NCBI RefSeq assembly: GCF_004403515.1
Contig: NZ_SOHH01000064.1
Span: forward strand, 71,989 to 135,988
From: Cryobacterium fucosi
Lineage (GTDB): Bacteria > Actinomycetota > Actinomycetes > Actinomycetales > Microbacteriaceae
Reading direction: 5' to 3'
DNA length: 64,000 nucleotides
The notes under the pieces are model-generated. The model ran no database searches. It worked only from the letters and a program-made list of their open reading frames with translations, and had not been told where the DNA came from. Both the position numbers and the translations under genes were made by a program. Positions 8,424-17,070 of this stretch are shown here, one piece after another. How positions within the stretch are numbered: position 1 is the first letter of the stretch; the number at the start of each line of letters is the position of its first letter.

Positions 8424-8828
8424 ATGGCCCTCTTCCGACGCGCATCCGGCCTGGGCGGCGACAGAGGTTCGGCGGCGGCCGAATTCGTGCTGGTGGGCGC
8501 GCTGCTCACCGTGCTGACCCTCACTGTCATGCAACTTGCGCTCGCCCTGCACGTGCGCAATACCGCACTCGACGCGGCGGCCGAGGGAGCACGTTTCGCC
8601 GCACTGGCTGACAGCAGCCTGGCCGAGGGCGTCGCGCGCACCCGGGAACTGGTCACCGTGGCGCTCGGACCCGGATACGCCACGGATGTCGTCGCCGGCT
8701 ACGGCGAATACGACGGCTTCCCGAGTGTGCAGGTTCGGGTCATCGCCCCGCTCCCGCTGCTTGGCCTCCTCGGACTCGATCGCGGTCTGGAGGTGGTCGG
8801 GCATGCCGTCGTGGAAGGCCTGGACTGA
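8424..8828 (+). CDS. TadE-like pseudopilin
   Basis: A 134-residue membrane-anchored protein of the TadE family. The prepilin-like motif GSAAAEF near residue 15 is followed by a hydrophobic helix (VLVGALLTVLTLTVMQLALALHV) and the conserved ALDAAAEGARFAAL. The remainder would lie outside the membrane. It starts ten bases after the pilin-like gene and is surely in the same transcript. TadE-type minor pilins are needed for pilus formation in characterised systems. Confidence 0.85.
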   Translation: MALFRRASGLGGDRGSAAAEFVLVGALLTVLTLTVMQLALALHVRNTALDAAAEGARFAALADSSLAEGVARTRELVTVALGPGYATDVVAGYGEYDGFPSVQVRVIAPLPLLGLLGLDRGLEVVGHAVVEGLD

Positions 8829-8850
8829 GCGGACCGGCCGCCCGGAGCGG

Positions 8851-9318
8851 ATGCGGAATGCCAGGCTTCGGCAGGCCGGCACCGGATTCCTCGCCGGGGA
8901 AGACGGGTCGGCCGCACTCGAGTTCATCACCGCCGGATCGATCCTCCTCGTCCCGCTCGTCTACCTCGTGCTGGCCATGTCGGCGCTGCAGGGTGGGGCA
9001 TTCGCGGTGGAGGGCGCCGCGCGGCAGGCGGCCCGGGTGTACGTGCAGGCGCCGGACGAGGCCGCGGCCCGCGCCGCGGCGATCCGCGCGGTGCAGGTCG
9101 GGCTGGACGACTACGGCATCCCCGGAGACCGCGCCGCGGTCACAATCGACTGCGGGGACGGAGGCTGCCTGGCCAGGCGCAGCACGGTGACCGTCACGGT
9201 GCGGATTCGCGTGGCGTTGCCGCTGGTCCCCGACCTGCTGTCCCTGCGAAGCGCGGCGAGCATCCCGATTGAAGCCGTGGCCACCCAGACGGTGTCCCGG
9301 TTCCGGAGGGCGGGATGA
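8851..9318 (+). CDS. TadE/pilus-associated membrane protein
   Basis: A 155-residue protein with GEDGSAALEF, a prepilin-like motif with the expected glutamate, then one hydrophobic helix (TAGSILLVPLVYLVLAMSAL) and an exported domain with GAARQAARVY and two cysteines (DCGDGGCLA) that could form a disulfide. The start is ATG at 8851 with GGAG three bases before it; an in-frame ATG at 8803 would overlap the preceding gene. The stop overlaps the next start by four bases. Confidence 0.8.
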   Translation: MRNARLRQAGTGFLAGEDGSAALEFITAGSILLVPLVYLVLAMSALQGGAFAVEGAARQAARVYVQAPDEAAARAAAIRAVQVGLDDYGIPGDRAAVTIDCGDGGCLARRSTVTVTVRIRVALPLVPDLLSLRSAASIPIEAVATQTVSRFRRAG

Positions 9319-9824
9319 TATCGCGACCCGCGGTCGGTCGTTGTGGCCACAGGTTCGCCGCGATCCGGCGCGTCCGGGGAAGAACCGGATCGGACGAAGA
9401 GGGCTCGACCCTGATCCTGACGATCTTCTACGCCTTCCTCGCCCTGGTCCTGATCCTCGTCGTCGTGGCCGCGAGCTCGCTCTACCTGGAGCGCAAACGG
9501 TTGCTCACCCTGGCCGACGGCGCGGCGCTCGCCGGCGCCGAGTCCTTTTCGCTCGACGCGGTGGGCGTCACCGACCTTGCGTCCGGGCCGGTCCCGCGGC
9601 CCGCGCTCCGGTCCGAGGAGGTGCGGGTGGCCGCCGAGGCCTACCTGGCGACGGCGCCCCACGGCGGCGTCGCCGGCGTGGAACTGACCGGGGCCGGCTC
9701 GACCGACGGGCAGAGCGCGACCGTCGCGCTGGGCGCGGTCTGGCGTCCCCCAGTTCTGGCCTTCTTCCTGCCGGAGGGTGTGCCGCTGGAGGTCACCGCC
9801 GTCGCGCGGTCGGTGTTCCGGTAA
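9315..9824 (+). CDS. TadG-like pilus-associated protein, short form
   Basis: A 169-residue membrane protein. The motif EEGSTLILTIFYAFLALVL and the long helix up to residue 58 are followed by LERKRLLTLADGAALAGAES, the hallmark of the TadG/flp-associated N-terminal domain. No von Willebrand domain follows, so this is a short member. It is the last gene of the Tad operon and overlaps its predecessor by four bases (ATGA). No prepilin peptidase gene follows. Confidence 0.8.
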   Translation: MISRPAVGRCGHRFAAIRRVRGRTGSDEEGSTLILTIFYAFLALVLILVVVAASSLYLERKRLLTLADGAALAGAESFSLDAVGVTDLASGPVPRPALRSEEVRVAAEAYLATAPHGGVAGVELTGAGSTDGQSATVALGAVWRPPVLAFFLPEGVPLEVTAVARSVFR

Positions 9825-9910
9825 CCGGGGACGACTTCCGGTTCCGAATCGGGACCGGCGACCCGGTACTCTCGAAAAGCGCGCCCGACCGGGTGCGGAC
9901 GAGGAGAACC

Positions 9911-10552
9911 GTGACCGCCCGGCGTGACCGTTTGAACGGCGCTGGTGCACAGCTCGCGACCGAGGTCAGCATCAACTTCGGTTCATCCCTCGCCCTGGCG
10001 TCGTCGCGTCGGCCGATTGACTTCGTCTGCGCGAGCGCCGCGGCAGTCGGGGTCTTCCTGCTCACCTGGTCGACCGGGGAGCTCAACCTCCCAGGCATGC
10101 TCTTCGCCCTCACCGCAGCGGCTGCCTGGGCGGCCTACATCCTGCTCACCCGCCGGGTGGCGGTGACCTTCCCCGGCCTGGAAGGCATCTCGGTGGCGAG
10201 CGTCGTCAGCCTGGCCCTGCTCGTGCCGTTCGCCCTGGTCACAGTCGACTACTCCCGCCTGGACTGGGCAGTCCTCGGTCTGCTCCTCGCGGTCGGGGTG
10301 CTTTCGTCGGCGTTCCCGTACACGCTCGACACCTACATCCTGCGCCGGATCACCCCTCGGCTCTACGCGATCATCACGAGCGTCGGCCCGGTCATCGCCG
10401 CGCTGTTCGGCGCCCTGGTGCTGGGGGAGACGTTCCTGCTGCAGCAACAGGTGGCGATTCTCGTCGTGTGCGTCGCGGCCGGGGTGGCGATCGCCACCCA
10501 GCGGGAACGCCCGAAATCCGATCTGGAGATCACCGCGGGCGGCATCTCGTGA
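9911..10552 (+). pseudogene. EamA/RhtA-family exporter with internal deletion
   Basis: The reading frame encodes 213 residues where members have about 290. The first part, QLATEVSINFGSSLA, resembles the opening of helix 1. From LASSRRPIDFVCASAAAVGV it continues with the middle of the protein, so helices 2-4 appear lost at residues 24-32 (about 9980-10006) without breaking the frame. The second EamA half is intact (LNLPGMLFALTAAAAWAAYI through GPVIAALFGALVLGE). GTG at 9911 has GAGGAG four bases upstream. Intact relatives export amino acids such as threonine or homoserine. This copy is probably non-functional. Its 3' end overlaps the convergent oxidoreductase by 23 bases. Confidence 0.75.
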
Positions 10553-11036
10553 CGTCTGCGGGAGCAGAGGTCGAACTCCTCGCGGGCGCGGGTTCGAGCA
10601 CGAAGACCGGGATCACCCGGTCGGTTTTGGTCTGATAGTCCGCATAGTCGGGATACGCGGCCACCGCCCGAACCCACCATTCGTCCCGTTCGGCGCCGGT
10701 GACCTCCCCGGCGAGCATGTCCCATTTCCGCGGGCCGTCCTGCAACTCCACGAGCGGATGCGCGACCACGTTCGCGTGCCAGACGGGGTTCTTCGGGCTG
10801 CCGCCGAGCGACGCGATCGCGGCATACCGGCCCTCGTGCTCGACCCGCATCAGCGGGGCCTTGCGCAGCTTGCCCGACTTCGCGCCGACGGTGGTCAGCA
10901 CGATCACTGGCATCCCTCGCATCGTGGTTCCCTCGGTGCCGCCGGAGCCCTCGTAGAGCTCAACCTGGTCGCGCACCCATTTTTGCGGGCTCGGTTCGTA
11001 TTCTCCCTGCAGTGGCATGTCACCATTCAACGCCAT
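10530..11036 (-). CDS. Nitroreductase/deazaflavin-dependent oxidoreductase (DDN-like) family protein
   Basis: A 168-residue cytoplasmic protein of the split-barrel family that includes mycobacterial F420-dependent nitroreductase Ddn. Seen are the opening [20 protein letters not shown], the core [20 protein letters not shown] and the strand block [20 protein letters not shown] with [12 protein letters not shown] at 11036 is used; AGGA lies 17 bases upstream, so a later ATG at 11018 is possible. Cofactor (F420, FMN or heme) cannot be decided by eye. The gene is 20 bases downstream of the MFS gene on the same strand. Confidence 0.82.
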   Translation of the reverse strand: MALNGDMPLQGEYEPSPQKWVRDQVELYEGSGGTEGTTMRGMPVIVLTTVGAKSGKLRKAPLMRVEHEGRYAAIASLGGSPKNPVWHANVVAHPLVELQDGPRKWDMLAGEVTGAERDEWWVRAVAAYPDYADYQTKTDRVIPVFVLEPAPARSSTSAPADVTRCRPR

Positions 11037-11056
11037 CGGACCGGCCGGAATTCCTG

Positions 11057-12325
11057 CTACGGGCGAGGGCGCGGGCGGCGGGGCGCGTAGCGCGGAATGT
11101 AGCGTCCGAGCAGCACCGCCCCGAACAGGCCGAAGATCCCCATCACGCCGCTGGCCAGCGACAGGGAGACCAGGGCGGTCAGGCCGGACACCGCCAGGGG
11201 AGCGGCGGCCCCGCCGAGGTCGGCCGTGAACCGCCAGGCGCCGAGGAAGGGCGCCGGGTTGGTCTCGGGGGCAAGGTCCGCCCCGAGGGTCATCAGCAGG
11301 CCGCTGCCGATCCCGTTGGCCAGGGACAGGAACATCGCCACCGCGATCAACCACTCCACGTTCGTCGAAAGGTCGTGCGTGAACGCGAGCACGAGGTGCC
11401 CGGCCCCGAGCCCGACCATCGACGGCAACGCCGTCCACAATCGTCCGAACCGGTCCATGATCTGCCCGCTGGCGTAGAAGAGGGCGAAGTCGATGCCGCC
11501 TGCGATGCCGATGATCAGCGCGATGTCGGGTTCGTTGATGCCGATACTCACCGCCCAGAGTGGGAGGAGCACCGTGCGGGTGGCGCGCATGGCGCCGATC
11601 AGGCCCGCCCCGGTCCCCAGCTTGCCGAGCACGGCCCGGTAGCTCCAGATGGTGCGGAAGAGGCCCTCGGATTCCTCGGCGGCCAGTTCCTCGCCCGCGC
11701 TGCGGGTCGTGCCGTCCGGGGCGACGGCCAGCTCGGGCGCGCCGAAGGTGCTCGACGGGTCGCGCAGCAGCAGCAGCATGGCGGCCGCACCGAGGCAGCA
11801 GACCACGAAGACCCAGAACACCGACTGGGTGCTGCCCGTCAACCGGATCAGGCCCGTCGCGATGAACGGGCCGATGAACCAGCCCGCCCGGAAGATGCCG
11901 CCGAGGGTGGACAACGCCCTGGCCCGGTAGGCGAGCGGGACATACGTGGTCATGAAGGCGTGGCGGGCCAGGGCGAACACTGCAGTCGCGAGCCCGACGA
12001 GGAAGATGCCCAGTCCCAGGACGAGCGGATTCGGTGCGGCGATGCAGATCAGCACGGCGATGATCGAGAGCATCGCGGCCCAGATCATCGCATTGCGCTC
12101 GCCGATCCGGGAGACCACCCAGCCGCTGGGAATGTCGCCGATCAGCTCGCCAACCATGATCATGGCGGCGATGAGCCCGGCCACGGCGAGGGATGCCCCG
12201 AGATTGTTGGCGACGATCGGGATGAGCGGGATGATAGCCCCCTCGCCGATCGAGAAGAGCAGGGTCGGCAGGAATGCGGCGAAGGCAACGGAGCGCAGGC
12301 TGAAGGAGCGTTCGGCGTTACTCAT
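11057..12325 (-). CDS. MFS transporter
   Basis: A 422-residue major facilitator protein with twelve predicted helices. The helix 2-3 loop reads [19 protein letters not shown], the first helix [18 protein letters not shown], and the central cytoplasmic loop is long ([12 protein letters not shown] to EGLFRTIW). Substrate is unknown; the closest look is to multidrug-type exporters of the YcxA/TetA-like branch. ATG at 12325 follows GGAGCGTT only loosely. It is divergent from prfB with 73 bases between. Confidence 0.8.
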   Translation of the reverse strand: MSNAERSFSLRSVAFAAFLPTLLFSIGEGAIIPLIPIVANNLGASLAVAGLIAAMIMVGELIGDIPSGWVVSRIGERNAMIWAAMLSIIAVLICIAAPNPLVLGLGIFLVGLATAVFALARHAFMTTYVPLAYRARALSTLGGIFRAGWFIGPFIATGLIRLTGSTQSVFWVFVVCCLGAAAMLLLLRDPSSTFGAPELAVAPDGTTRSAGEELAAEESEGLFRTIWSYRAVLGKLGTGAGLIGAMRATRTVLLPLWAVSIGINEPDIALIIGIAGGIDFALFYASGQIMDRFGRLWTALPSMVGLGAGHLVLAFTHDLSTNVEWLIAVAMFLSLANGIGSGLLMTLGADLAPETNPAPFLGAWRFTADLGGAAAPLAVSGLTALVSLSLASGVMGIFGLFGAVLLGRYIPRYAPRRPRPRP

Positions 12326-12398
12326 GACTCCTCGATGCTACTTCAGGCTCCGCACGGCCATGGTCTGCCCGGAGCGGCCCGGTAGGCTGGGGTCCGAC

Positions 12399-13511
12399 AT
12401 GATTGAGCTGGACTTTTCGGAGCAGATCGCCGCACTGCGGGCCACCTTTGGCGACATCCGGGCGGTGATCGACATCGACCAACTGCGCACCGACATCGCC
12501 GACCTGAATGACCAGGCAGGGGCCCCCGACCTGTGGGACGACTCCGAGCACGCCCAGAAGGTCACCAGCGCGCTCAGCCACCGCCAGTCCGAGCTCGCCC
12601 GCATCGAGAGCATCGAACGCCGCCTTGACGACCTCGAAGTCCTCGTGGAGATGGCCAACGACGGTGAGGGCGACGAGGAATCCGCTCAGGAAGCGACCAC
12701 CGAGCTCGCGAGCCTGCAGAAGGTGCTCGGCGACCTTGAGGTGCACACCCTGCTCAACGGCGAATTCGACGAGCGCCCCGCGGTGGTCACCATCCGCTCC
12801 GGCGCCGGCGGCGTCGACGCGGCCGACTTCGCCGAGATGCTGCTGCGGATGTACCTGCGGTGGGCCGAGCAGCACAATTACCCCGTGCAGGTGCTCGACG
12901 TCGGCTACGCAGAGGAGGCCGGCATCAAGTCGGCGACCTTCCAGGTCGATTCCCCTTATGCCTTCGGCACCCTGAGCGTCGAGGCCGGCACGCACCGGCT
13001 CGTGCGAATGAGCCCGTTCAACTCGGCAGGCAAGCGCCAGACGTCGTTCGCCGCGGTCGAGGTCGTGCCCCTGATCGAGCAGACCGAATCGATCGAGATC
13101 CCCGACACCGACATCCGGGTGGACGTGTTCCGTTCCAGCGGCCCCGGCGGGCAGTCGGTGAACACGACCGACTCCGCCGTGCGGATCACCCACCTGCCGA
13201 CCGGAACCGTGGTGAGCTGCCAGAACGAGAAGAGCCAGATCCAGAACCGCGCCGCCGCCATGCGCGTGCTGCAGTCCCGGCTGCTGCTCCTGCAGCGTGA
13301 GCAGGAGGCCGCGACCAAGAAGGAACTGGCGGGCGTCATCACCGCGAGCTGGGGCGACCAGATGCGCAGCTATGTGCTCGCGCCGTACCAAATGGTCAAG
13401 GACCTGCGCACCAACTACGAGACCAACAATCCCAGCCAGGTATTCGACGGCGACCTCGACCCGTTCATCGCCGCGGGCATCCGTTGGCGTAAACAGGCGC
13501 CGAAGGACTGA
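12399..13511 (+). CDS. prfB: Peptide chain release factor 2
   Basis: A 370-residue class I release factor that recognises UGA and UAA and triggers peptide release at the ribosome. The anticodon-like SPF tripeptide occurs in [12 protein letters not shown] and the catalytic GGQ in [17 protein letters not shown]. The frame is continuous from ATG at 12399: there is no in-frame UGA near codon 25, so the autoregulatory frameshift seen in E. coli is absent. Downstream are ftsE, ftsX and smpB in the same orientation, a conserved actinobacterial order. Confidence 0.97.
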   Translation: MIELDFSEQIAALRATFGDIRAVIDIDQLRTDIADLNDQAGAPDLWDDSEHAQKVTSALSHRQSELARIESIERRLDDLEVLVEMANDGEGDEESAQEATTELASLQKVLGDLEVHTLLNGEFDERPAVVTIRSGAGGVDAADFAEMLLRMYLRWAEQHNYPVQVLDVGYAEEAGIKSATFQVDSPYAFGTLSVEAGTHRLVRMSPFNSAGKRQTSFAAVEVVPLIEQTESIEIPDTDIRVDVFRSSGPGGQSVNTTDSAVRITHLPTGTVVSCQNEKSQIQNRAAAMRVLQSRLLLLQREQEAATKKELAGVITASWGDQMRSYVLAPYQMVKDLRTNYETNNPSQVFDGDLDPFIAAGIRWRKQAPKD

Positions 13512-13588
13512 ATCGCTTTCCGACAGTGTCTGCGGTTCGGTATGTCGCAGTAGGAAAAACCCGGATGCCTGCTTAGGCTCAAAGGGCC

Positions 13589-14746
13589 ATGATCCGTTTT
13601 GACCACATCACCAAGAAGTATCCGGGAACGAACCGACCCGCTTTGGACGATATCGACGTCGAAGTGCTGCGCGGCGAGTTCGTCTTCCTCGTCGGTGCGT
13701 CCGGCTCGGGTAAGTCGACCTGCCTGCGCCTGGTCCTGAAGGAAGACCGACCGACCAGCGGCAGCATCCACGTGCTCGGCCAGGACCTCCGGTCGATCTC
13801 CAACCGCAAGGTGCCCTACTTCCGGCGCAATCTCGGCGTCGTCTTCCAGGACTTCCGCCTGCTGCCGAACAAGACGGTCTTCGACAACGTGGCGTTCAGC
13901 CTCCAGGTGATCGGCAAGTCCCGGGGATTCATCCAGGAAGCGGTTCCGGACACCCTGAAGATGGTCGGCCTGGCCGAGAAGGCACAGCGGTTCCCGCATG
14001 AACTCTCCGGCGGTGAACAGCAGCGCGTGGCCATCGCCCGCGCCATCGTGAACAAACCGCAGGTGCTGCTCGCCGACGAGCCGACCGGAAACCTCGACCC
14101 CACCACCAGCGCGGGGATCATGGCCCTGCTCGAGCGGATCAACGCCGGTGGCACCACGGTGATCATGGCGACCCACGAGGCCGGCATCGTCGACCAGATG
14201 CAACGTCGCGTGATCGAACTCGCCAGCGGCAAGATCGTGCGAGACGAGCGTCAGGGTGGCTATGCCACCGCGGCGATTCCGACCATCACCGAAGGCGCCG
14301 GAGCCCACCGGCGCGCGAGCGTCCAGTCGGCTCACACCCCTGCGACTCACGTCCCCGTGGCTCACCGCCCTGCGGCTCACACGCCGGCCCCTGCCGTGGC
14401 ACCACGGCTCGCTTCGGTCTTCGCGCCGGCGCCCTCCGAGCCGCTCACCTTCCCGTCGGCCCCGGAACCCGTCGCCGCGCCCGCCGTGCGTCACAGACCC
14501 GCGCCGACCAGGGCAGGACGCGAACAGGCTGCCGTCATCGCCGCCGACACGGGTATGCCCCTTCCGCACGTCGAACCGGATCCGGCGCCGTCCGCCGACT
14601 CAGGACGCCCGATGGCACGGCCGGCGCTGCCGGTCACTCAGCACGACGTGCCCGAACAGCTGACGCTCGCAGAGAAACTCGGCCTGCGTGCCCCCGGCGA
14701 GAAAACGGACCAGTCCGGCGAACAGAATGTAGGGCCCACCCGATGA
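13589..14746 (+). CDS. ftsE: Cell division ATP-binding protein FtsE with long C-terminal extension
   Basis: ATPase of the FtsEX complex that controls peptidoglycan hydrolases at the septum. Walker [10 protein letters not shown] lies at residues 36-44, the signature [14 protein letters not shown] near 139, and Walker [13 protein letters not shown] follows. The canonical protein of about 228 residues ends near [13 protein letters not shown]. Here about 155 further residues follow, rich in Ala, Pro and His, with a short degenerate repeat ([20 protein letters not shown]), ending VGPTR. The stop overlaps ftsX by four bases. The extension is predicted to be disordered. Confidence 0.95.
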   Translation: MIRFDHITKKYPGTNRPALDDIDVEVLRGEFVFLVGASGSGKSTCLRLVLKEDRPTSGSIHVLGQDLRSISNRKVPYFRRNLGVVFQDFRLLPNKTVFDNVAFSLQVIGKSRGFIQEAVPDTLKMVGLAEKAQRFPHELSGGEQQRVAIARAIVNKPQVLLADEPTGNLDPTTSAGIMALLERINAGGTTVIMATHEAGIVDQMQRRVIELASGKIVRDERQGGYATAAIPTITEGAGAHRRASVQSAHTPATHVPVAHRPAAHTPAPAVAPRLASVFAPAPSEPLTFPSAPEPVAAPAVRHRPAPTRAGREQAAVIAADTGMPLPHVEPDPAPSADSGRPMARPALPVTQHDVPEQLTLAEKLGLRAPGEKTDQSGEQNVGPTR

Positions 14747-15657
14747 GACTCGGACTTGTGCTCTCCGAGGCGGCGAACGGCCTGCGCCGCAATGCCTCCA
14801 TGGTCGTGTCGGTCGTGCTCGTGACCTTCATCTCGCTGACCTTCGTCGGCGCGGCCATCCTGATGCAGATGCAGATCGGCCAGATGAAGAACTTCTGGTA
14901 CGACCGCGCCCAGGTCGGAATCTACATGTGCACGGCGATCTCGCCCGGTGAGACGTGCACGGCCGGTGAGGCGTCGGCAGACCAGATCGATGCGGTCAAG
15001 GCCCAGCTCGTGTCGCCGACCCTCGCACCGTTCATCGACAAGTACTACTTCGAAACGCACGACCAGGCGTTCGAGAACTTCAAGAAGCAGTTCGCCGGCA
15101 ACCCGGTGGCCGATTACGTGACGCCGGACCAGCTCAACCAGACCTTCTGGGTCAATCTGAAGGACCCGTCCCAGTCCGATGTGCTCGTGGAGAGCCTGTC
15201 CGGCATTCCCGGGGTCGAGAACGTCGCCGACCAACGCAAGTACCTCGACCAGATCTTCTCGGTGCTGAACGTGGCCAGTTACACCGCCATCGGGATCGCC
15301 GCGCTGATGCTTGTGGCGGCCGCGCTGCTGATCGCCACCACGATCCGGCTTTCGGCGTTCTCGAGACGCAGGGAGTTGGGGATCATGCGGCTCGTCGGAG
15401 CCTCGAACCGGTTCATCCAGACCCCGTTCATCCTCGAAGGCGTCTTCGCGGCGCTGCTCGGTTCACTACTGGCCGGCGGTGCGATCGTGGGCATCGTGAA
15501 CTGGTTCGTGCAGGGCTACCTCGGTGAACGTCTCAAAGGCTTCTCGCTGGTGGGGATGCCGGACGCCCTCGTCGTGGTGCCCATTCTGCTTGTGGTCGGA
15601 GCCGTGCTGGCGGCCTTCTCGGCGAACTTCGCGATCACCCGTTATCTCAAGGTTTGA
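14743..15657 (+). CDS. ftsX: Cell division protein FtsX
   Basis: A 304-residue membrane partner of FtsE. It has a cytoplasmic N-terminus ([19 protein letters not shown]), helix 1 at residues 20-45, a large extracytoplasmic domain up to residue 180 that includes two cysteines ([15 protein letters not shown]), and three C-terminal helices with the FtsX-domain motif [20 protein letters not shown]. The ATG overlaps the ftsE stop (ATGA). The complex transmits ATP hydrolysis across the membrane to activate cell-wall hydrolases. Confidence 0.97.
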   Translation: MRLGLVLSEAANGLRRNASMVVSVVLVTFISLTFVGAAILMQMQIGQMKNFWYDRAQVGIYMCTAISPGETCTAGEASADQIDAVKAQLVSPTLAPFIDKYYFETHDQAFENFKKQFAGNPVADYVTPDQLNQTFWVNLKDPSQSDVLVESLSGIPGVENVADQRKYLDQIFSVLNVASYTAIGIAALMLVAAALLIATTIRLSAFSRRRELGIMRLVGASNRFIQTPFILEGVFAALLGSLLAGGAIVGIVNWFVQGYLGERLKGFSLVGMPDALVVVPILLVVGAVLAAFSANFAITRYLKV

Positions 15658-15738
15658 TCCGGTAGCGTCACCCGCACGCTAGACTGGTGGGCTGGCCGTC
15701 ACAGGGCTGCCACACCCACCATCGTTGAGGAGTAGGCC

Positions 15739-16215
15739 GTGCCCAGGGAACAAGGCGAGAAGGTCGTATCGACCAATCGCAAGGCACGCCACGACTACCT
15801 CATCGAGGAGACGTACGAGGCCGGGATGGTGCTCAGCGGCACCGAGGTCAAGTCGCTCAGGGCCGGCCGCGCGTCCCTCGTCGACGGCTACGCGTTCATC
15901 GAGTCCGGCGAGGTCTGGCTGGATGCCGTGCACATCCAGGAGTACAAGGCGGGCACCTGGACCAATCACCCGCCGCGGCGCAAGCGCAAACTCCTCCTGC
16001 ACAAGCAGGAGATCATCAAGATCAGCCACAAGACCAAAGAGGGCGGTTACACCCTCGTCCCGCTTCGGATTTACTTCAGCAATGGCAACGCCAAGGTGGA
16101 GATCGCGGTCGCCAAGGGCAAGAAGGAATACGACAAGCGCCAGACCCTGCGGGAACGCCAGGACAAGCGTGAGTCCGACCGGGCCATTTCGGCGAGGAAG
16201 AACCTGGGCGACTAG
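15739..16215 (+). CDS. smpB: SsrA-binding protein SmpB
   Basis: A 158-residue protein that binds tmRNA and escorts it to stalled ribosomes for trans-translation. Family blocks are [21 protein letters not shown] (shortened here at '[16 protein letters not shown]'), [36 protein letters not shown] and the lysine-rich tail [21 protein letters not shown] at 15739 follows GAGGAG. Its RNA partner ssrA lies about 390 bases downstream. The trailing region has a repeat cluster and a hairpin before ssrA. Confidence 0.97.
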   Translation: MPREQGEKVVSTNRKARHDYLIEETYEAGMVLSGTEVKSLRAGRASLVDGYAFIESGEVWLDAVHIQEYKAGTWTNHPPRRKRKLLLHKQEIIKISHKTKEGGYTLVPLRIYFSNGNAKVEIAVAKGKKEYDKRQTLRERQDKRESDRAISARKNLGD

Positions 16216-16227
16216 GTCCTGTCTCCG

Positions 16228-16436
16228 GGTCTCGACGGGCTCGACCTCCGGGTCTCGACGGGCTCGACCTCCGGGTCTCGACGGGCTCGACCTCCGGGTC
16301 TCGACGGGCTCTACCTCCGGTGGTCCACGGGCTCTACCTCCGGGTCTCGACGGGCTCGATGTCCGGGTCTCGACGGGCTCGATGTCCGGGTCTCGACGGG
16401 CTCGACCTCCGGTGGTCGAGCTTGTCGAGACCCGGT
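16228..16436. repeat. Intergenic TCGAC-type repeat cluster 2
   Basis: About nine tandem 23-base units beginning GGTCTCGACGGGCTCGACC follow the smpB stop by a few bases. Most end in TCCG where cluster 1 has ACCG, and some carry single changes (CTCTACC, CTCGATG). The last unit, near 16411-16432, is inverted (GGTGGTCGAGCTTGTCGAGA). The region 16216-16605 holds no gene; besides these repeats it contains only the hairpin at 16472-16540. Confidence 0.95.
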
Positions 16437-16471
16437 GACGTGGTTCGCGGGGTCTCGACGGGGGAGGGTTT

Positions 16472-16540
16472 CTGTTGTAGAGTTAAAGGCTGCACGGGGC
16501 GTTCATCAGGACGGGCCGCGCAGCCTTGGAAACTCAACAG
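16472..16540. other. 69-base three-part stem-loop between smpB and ssrA
   Basis: Three nested inverted repeats stack into one hairpin: CTGTT (16472) with AACAG (16536), GAGTT (16480) with AACTC (16531), and AAGGCTGC (16486) with GCAGCCTT (16520). The stems are separated only by bulges of 1-3 bases; the 26-base apical loop is GC-rich. No T-run follows, so it is not a typical intrinsic terminator. It may be a structured 3' end for smpB or a small RNA upstream of ssrA. Confidence 0.6.
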
Positions 16541-16605
16541 CGTGTGATAGTGACCCACTCGAGTGCAGCGCGGCGGCAAGCCGGGCGATGGCGTCGAGTG
16601 CGTAT

Positions 16606-16980
16606 GGGGATGATCGGTTTCGACATTGCCTGCGCAATTATGAGAAGCGGGTCGAGGATGCAGGGTTATCTCGTAAACGATCTCTGCAAAACAATAAGTG
16701 CCAATTCAAACCGCACTGACTTCGCCCTCGCTGCCTAAGCGAGCGCACTAAGAAGTCCGCCAGACCGGGAATGCTCCCTACCCGGATCCTGACGTCATTT
16801 AGAGAGCTTGCTCCCACTCTGAGCCGCGGGGTGTGGGGGGACTTGAACGAGGGCTGGGCTTGTCGGATTAGATGACAGTGTCAAATTCCGGAGCCGAGTA
16901 GAACGATTTCACTGGATACACCCGTAGAAGGCATATGACCACAGCAGTGGACCGGGGTTCAATTCCCCGCATCTCCACCA
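16606..16980 (+). ncRNA. ssrA: Transfer-messenger RNA (tmRNA)
   Basis: A one-piece tmRNA of 375 bases that rescues stalled ribosomes. The 5' end GGGGATGATCGGTTTCGAC and the 3' end GTTCAATTCCCCGCATCTCC plus encoded ACCA form the alanine-type acceptor stem (GGGGATG with CATCTCC). The tag reading frame runs 16700-16735 and encodes ANSNRTDFALAA followed by TAA at 16736. The tag ends in the ALAA degradation signal typical of actinobacteria. It sits downstream of smpB, its protein partner. Confidence 0.97.
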
Positions 16981-17020
16981 TCGGTCGCGATCACACGCTG
17001 TCGTTTCGAGAAGATCGACA

Positions 17021-17060
17021 GAGAATGGCCCGGATCCCCACGGGGATCCGGGCCATTCTC
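17021..17060. terminator. Perfect 19-base inverted repeat, bidirectional terminator
   Basis: GAGAATGGCCCGGATCCCC at 17021-17039 is mirrored exactly at 17042-17060. It lies 40 bases after ssrA and 11 bases beyond the stop of the convergent phosphoesterase gene, so it can stop both transcripts. No clear T-run is present on either side. Confidence 0.8.
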
Positions 17061-17070
17061 ACGTGTTCGA

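Noticed and set aside
12399-12500. Programmed frameshift in prfB
   Set aside because: The frame is continuous from the ATG with no early UGA or slippery site.
16606-17060. Prophage or island insertion at ssrA, a common integration site
   Set aside because: No integrase, no duplicate of the ssrA 3' end and a normal terminator directly after the gene.
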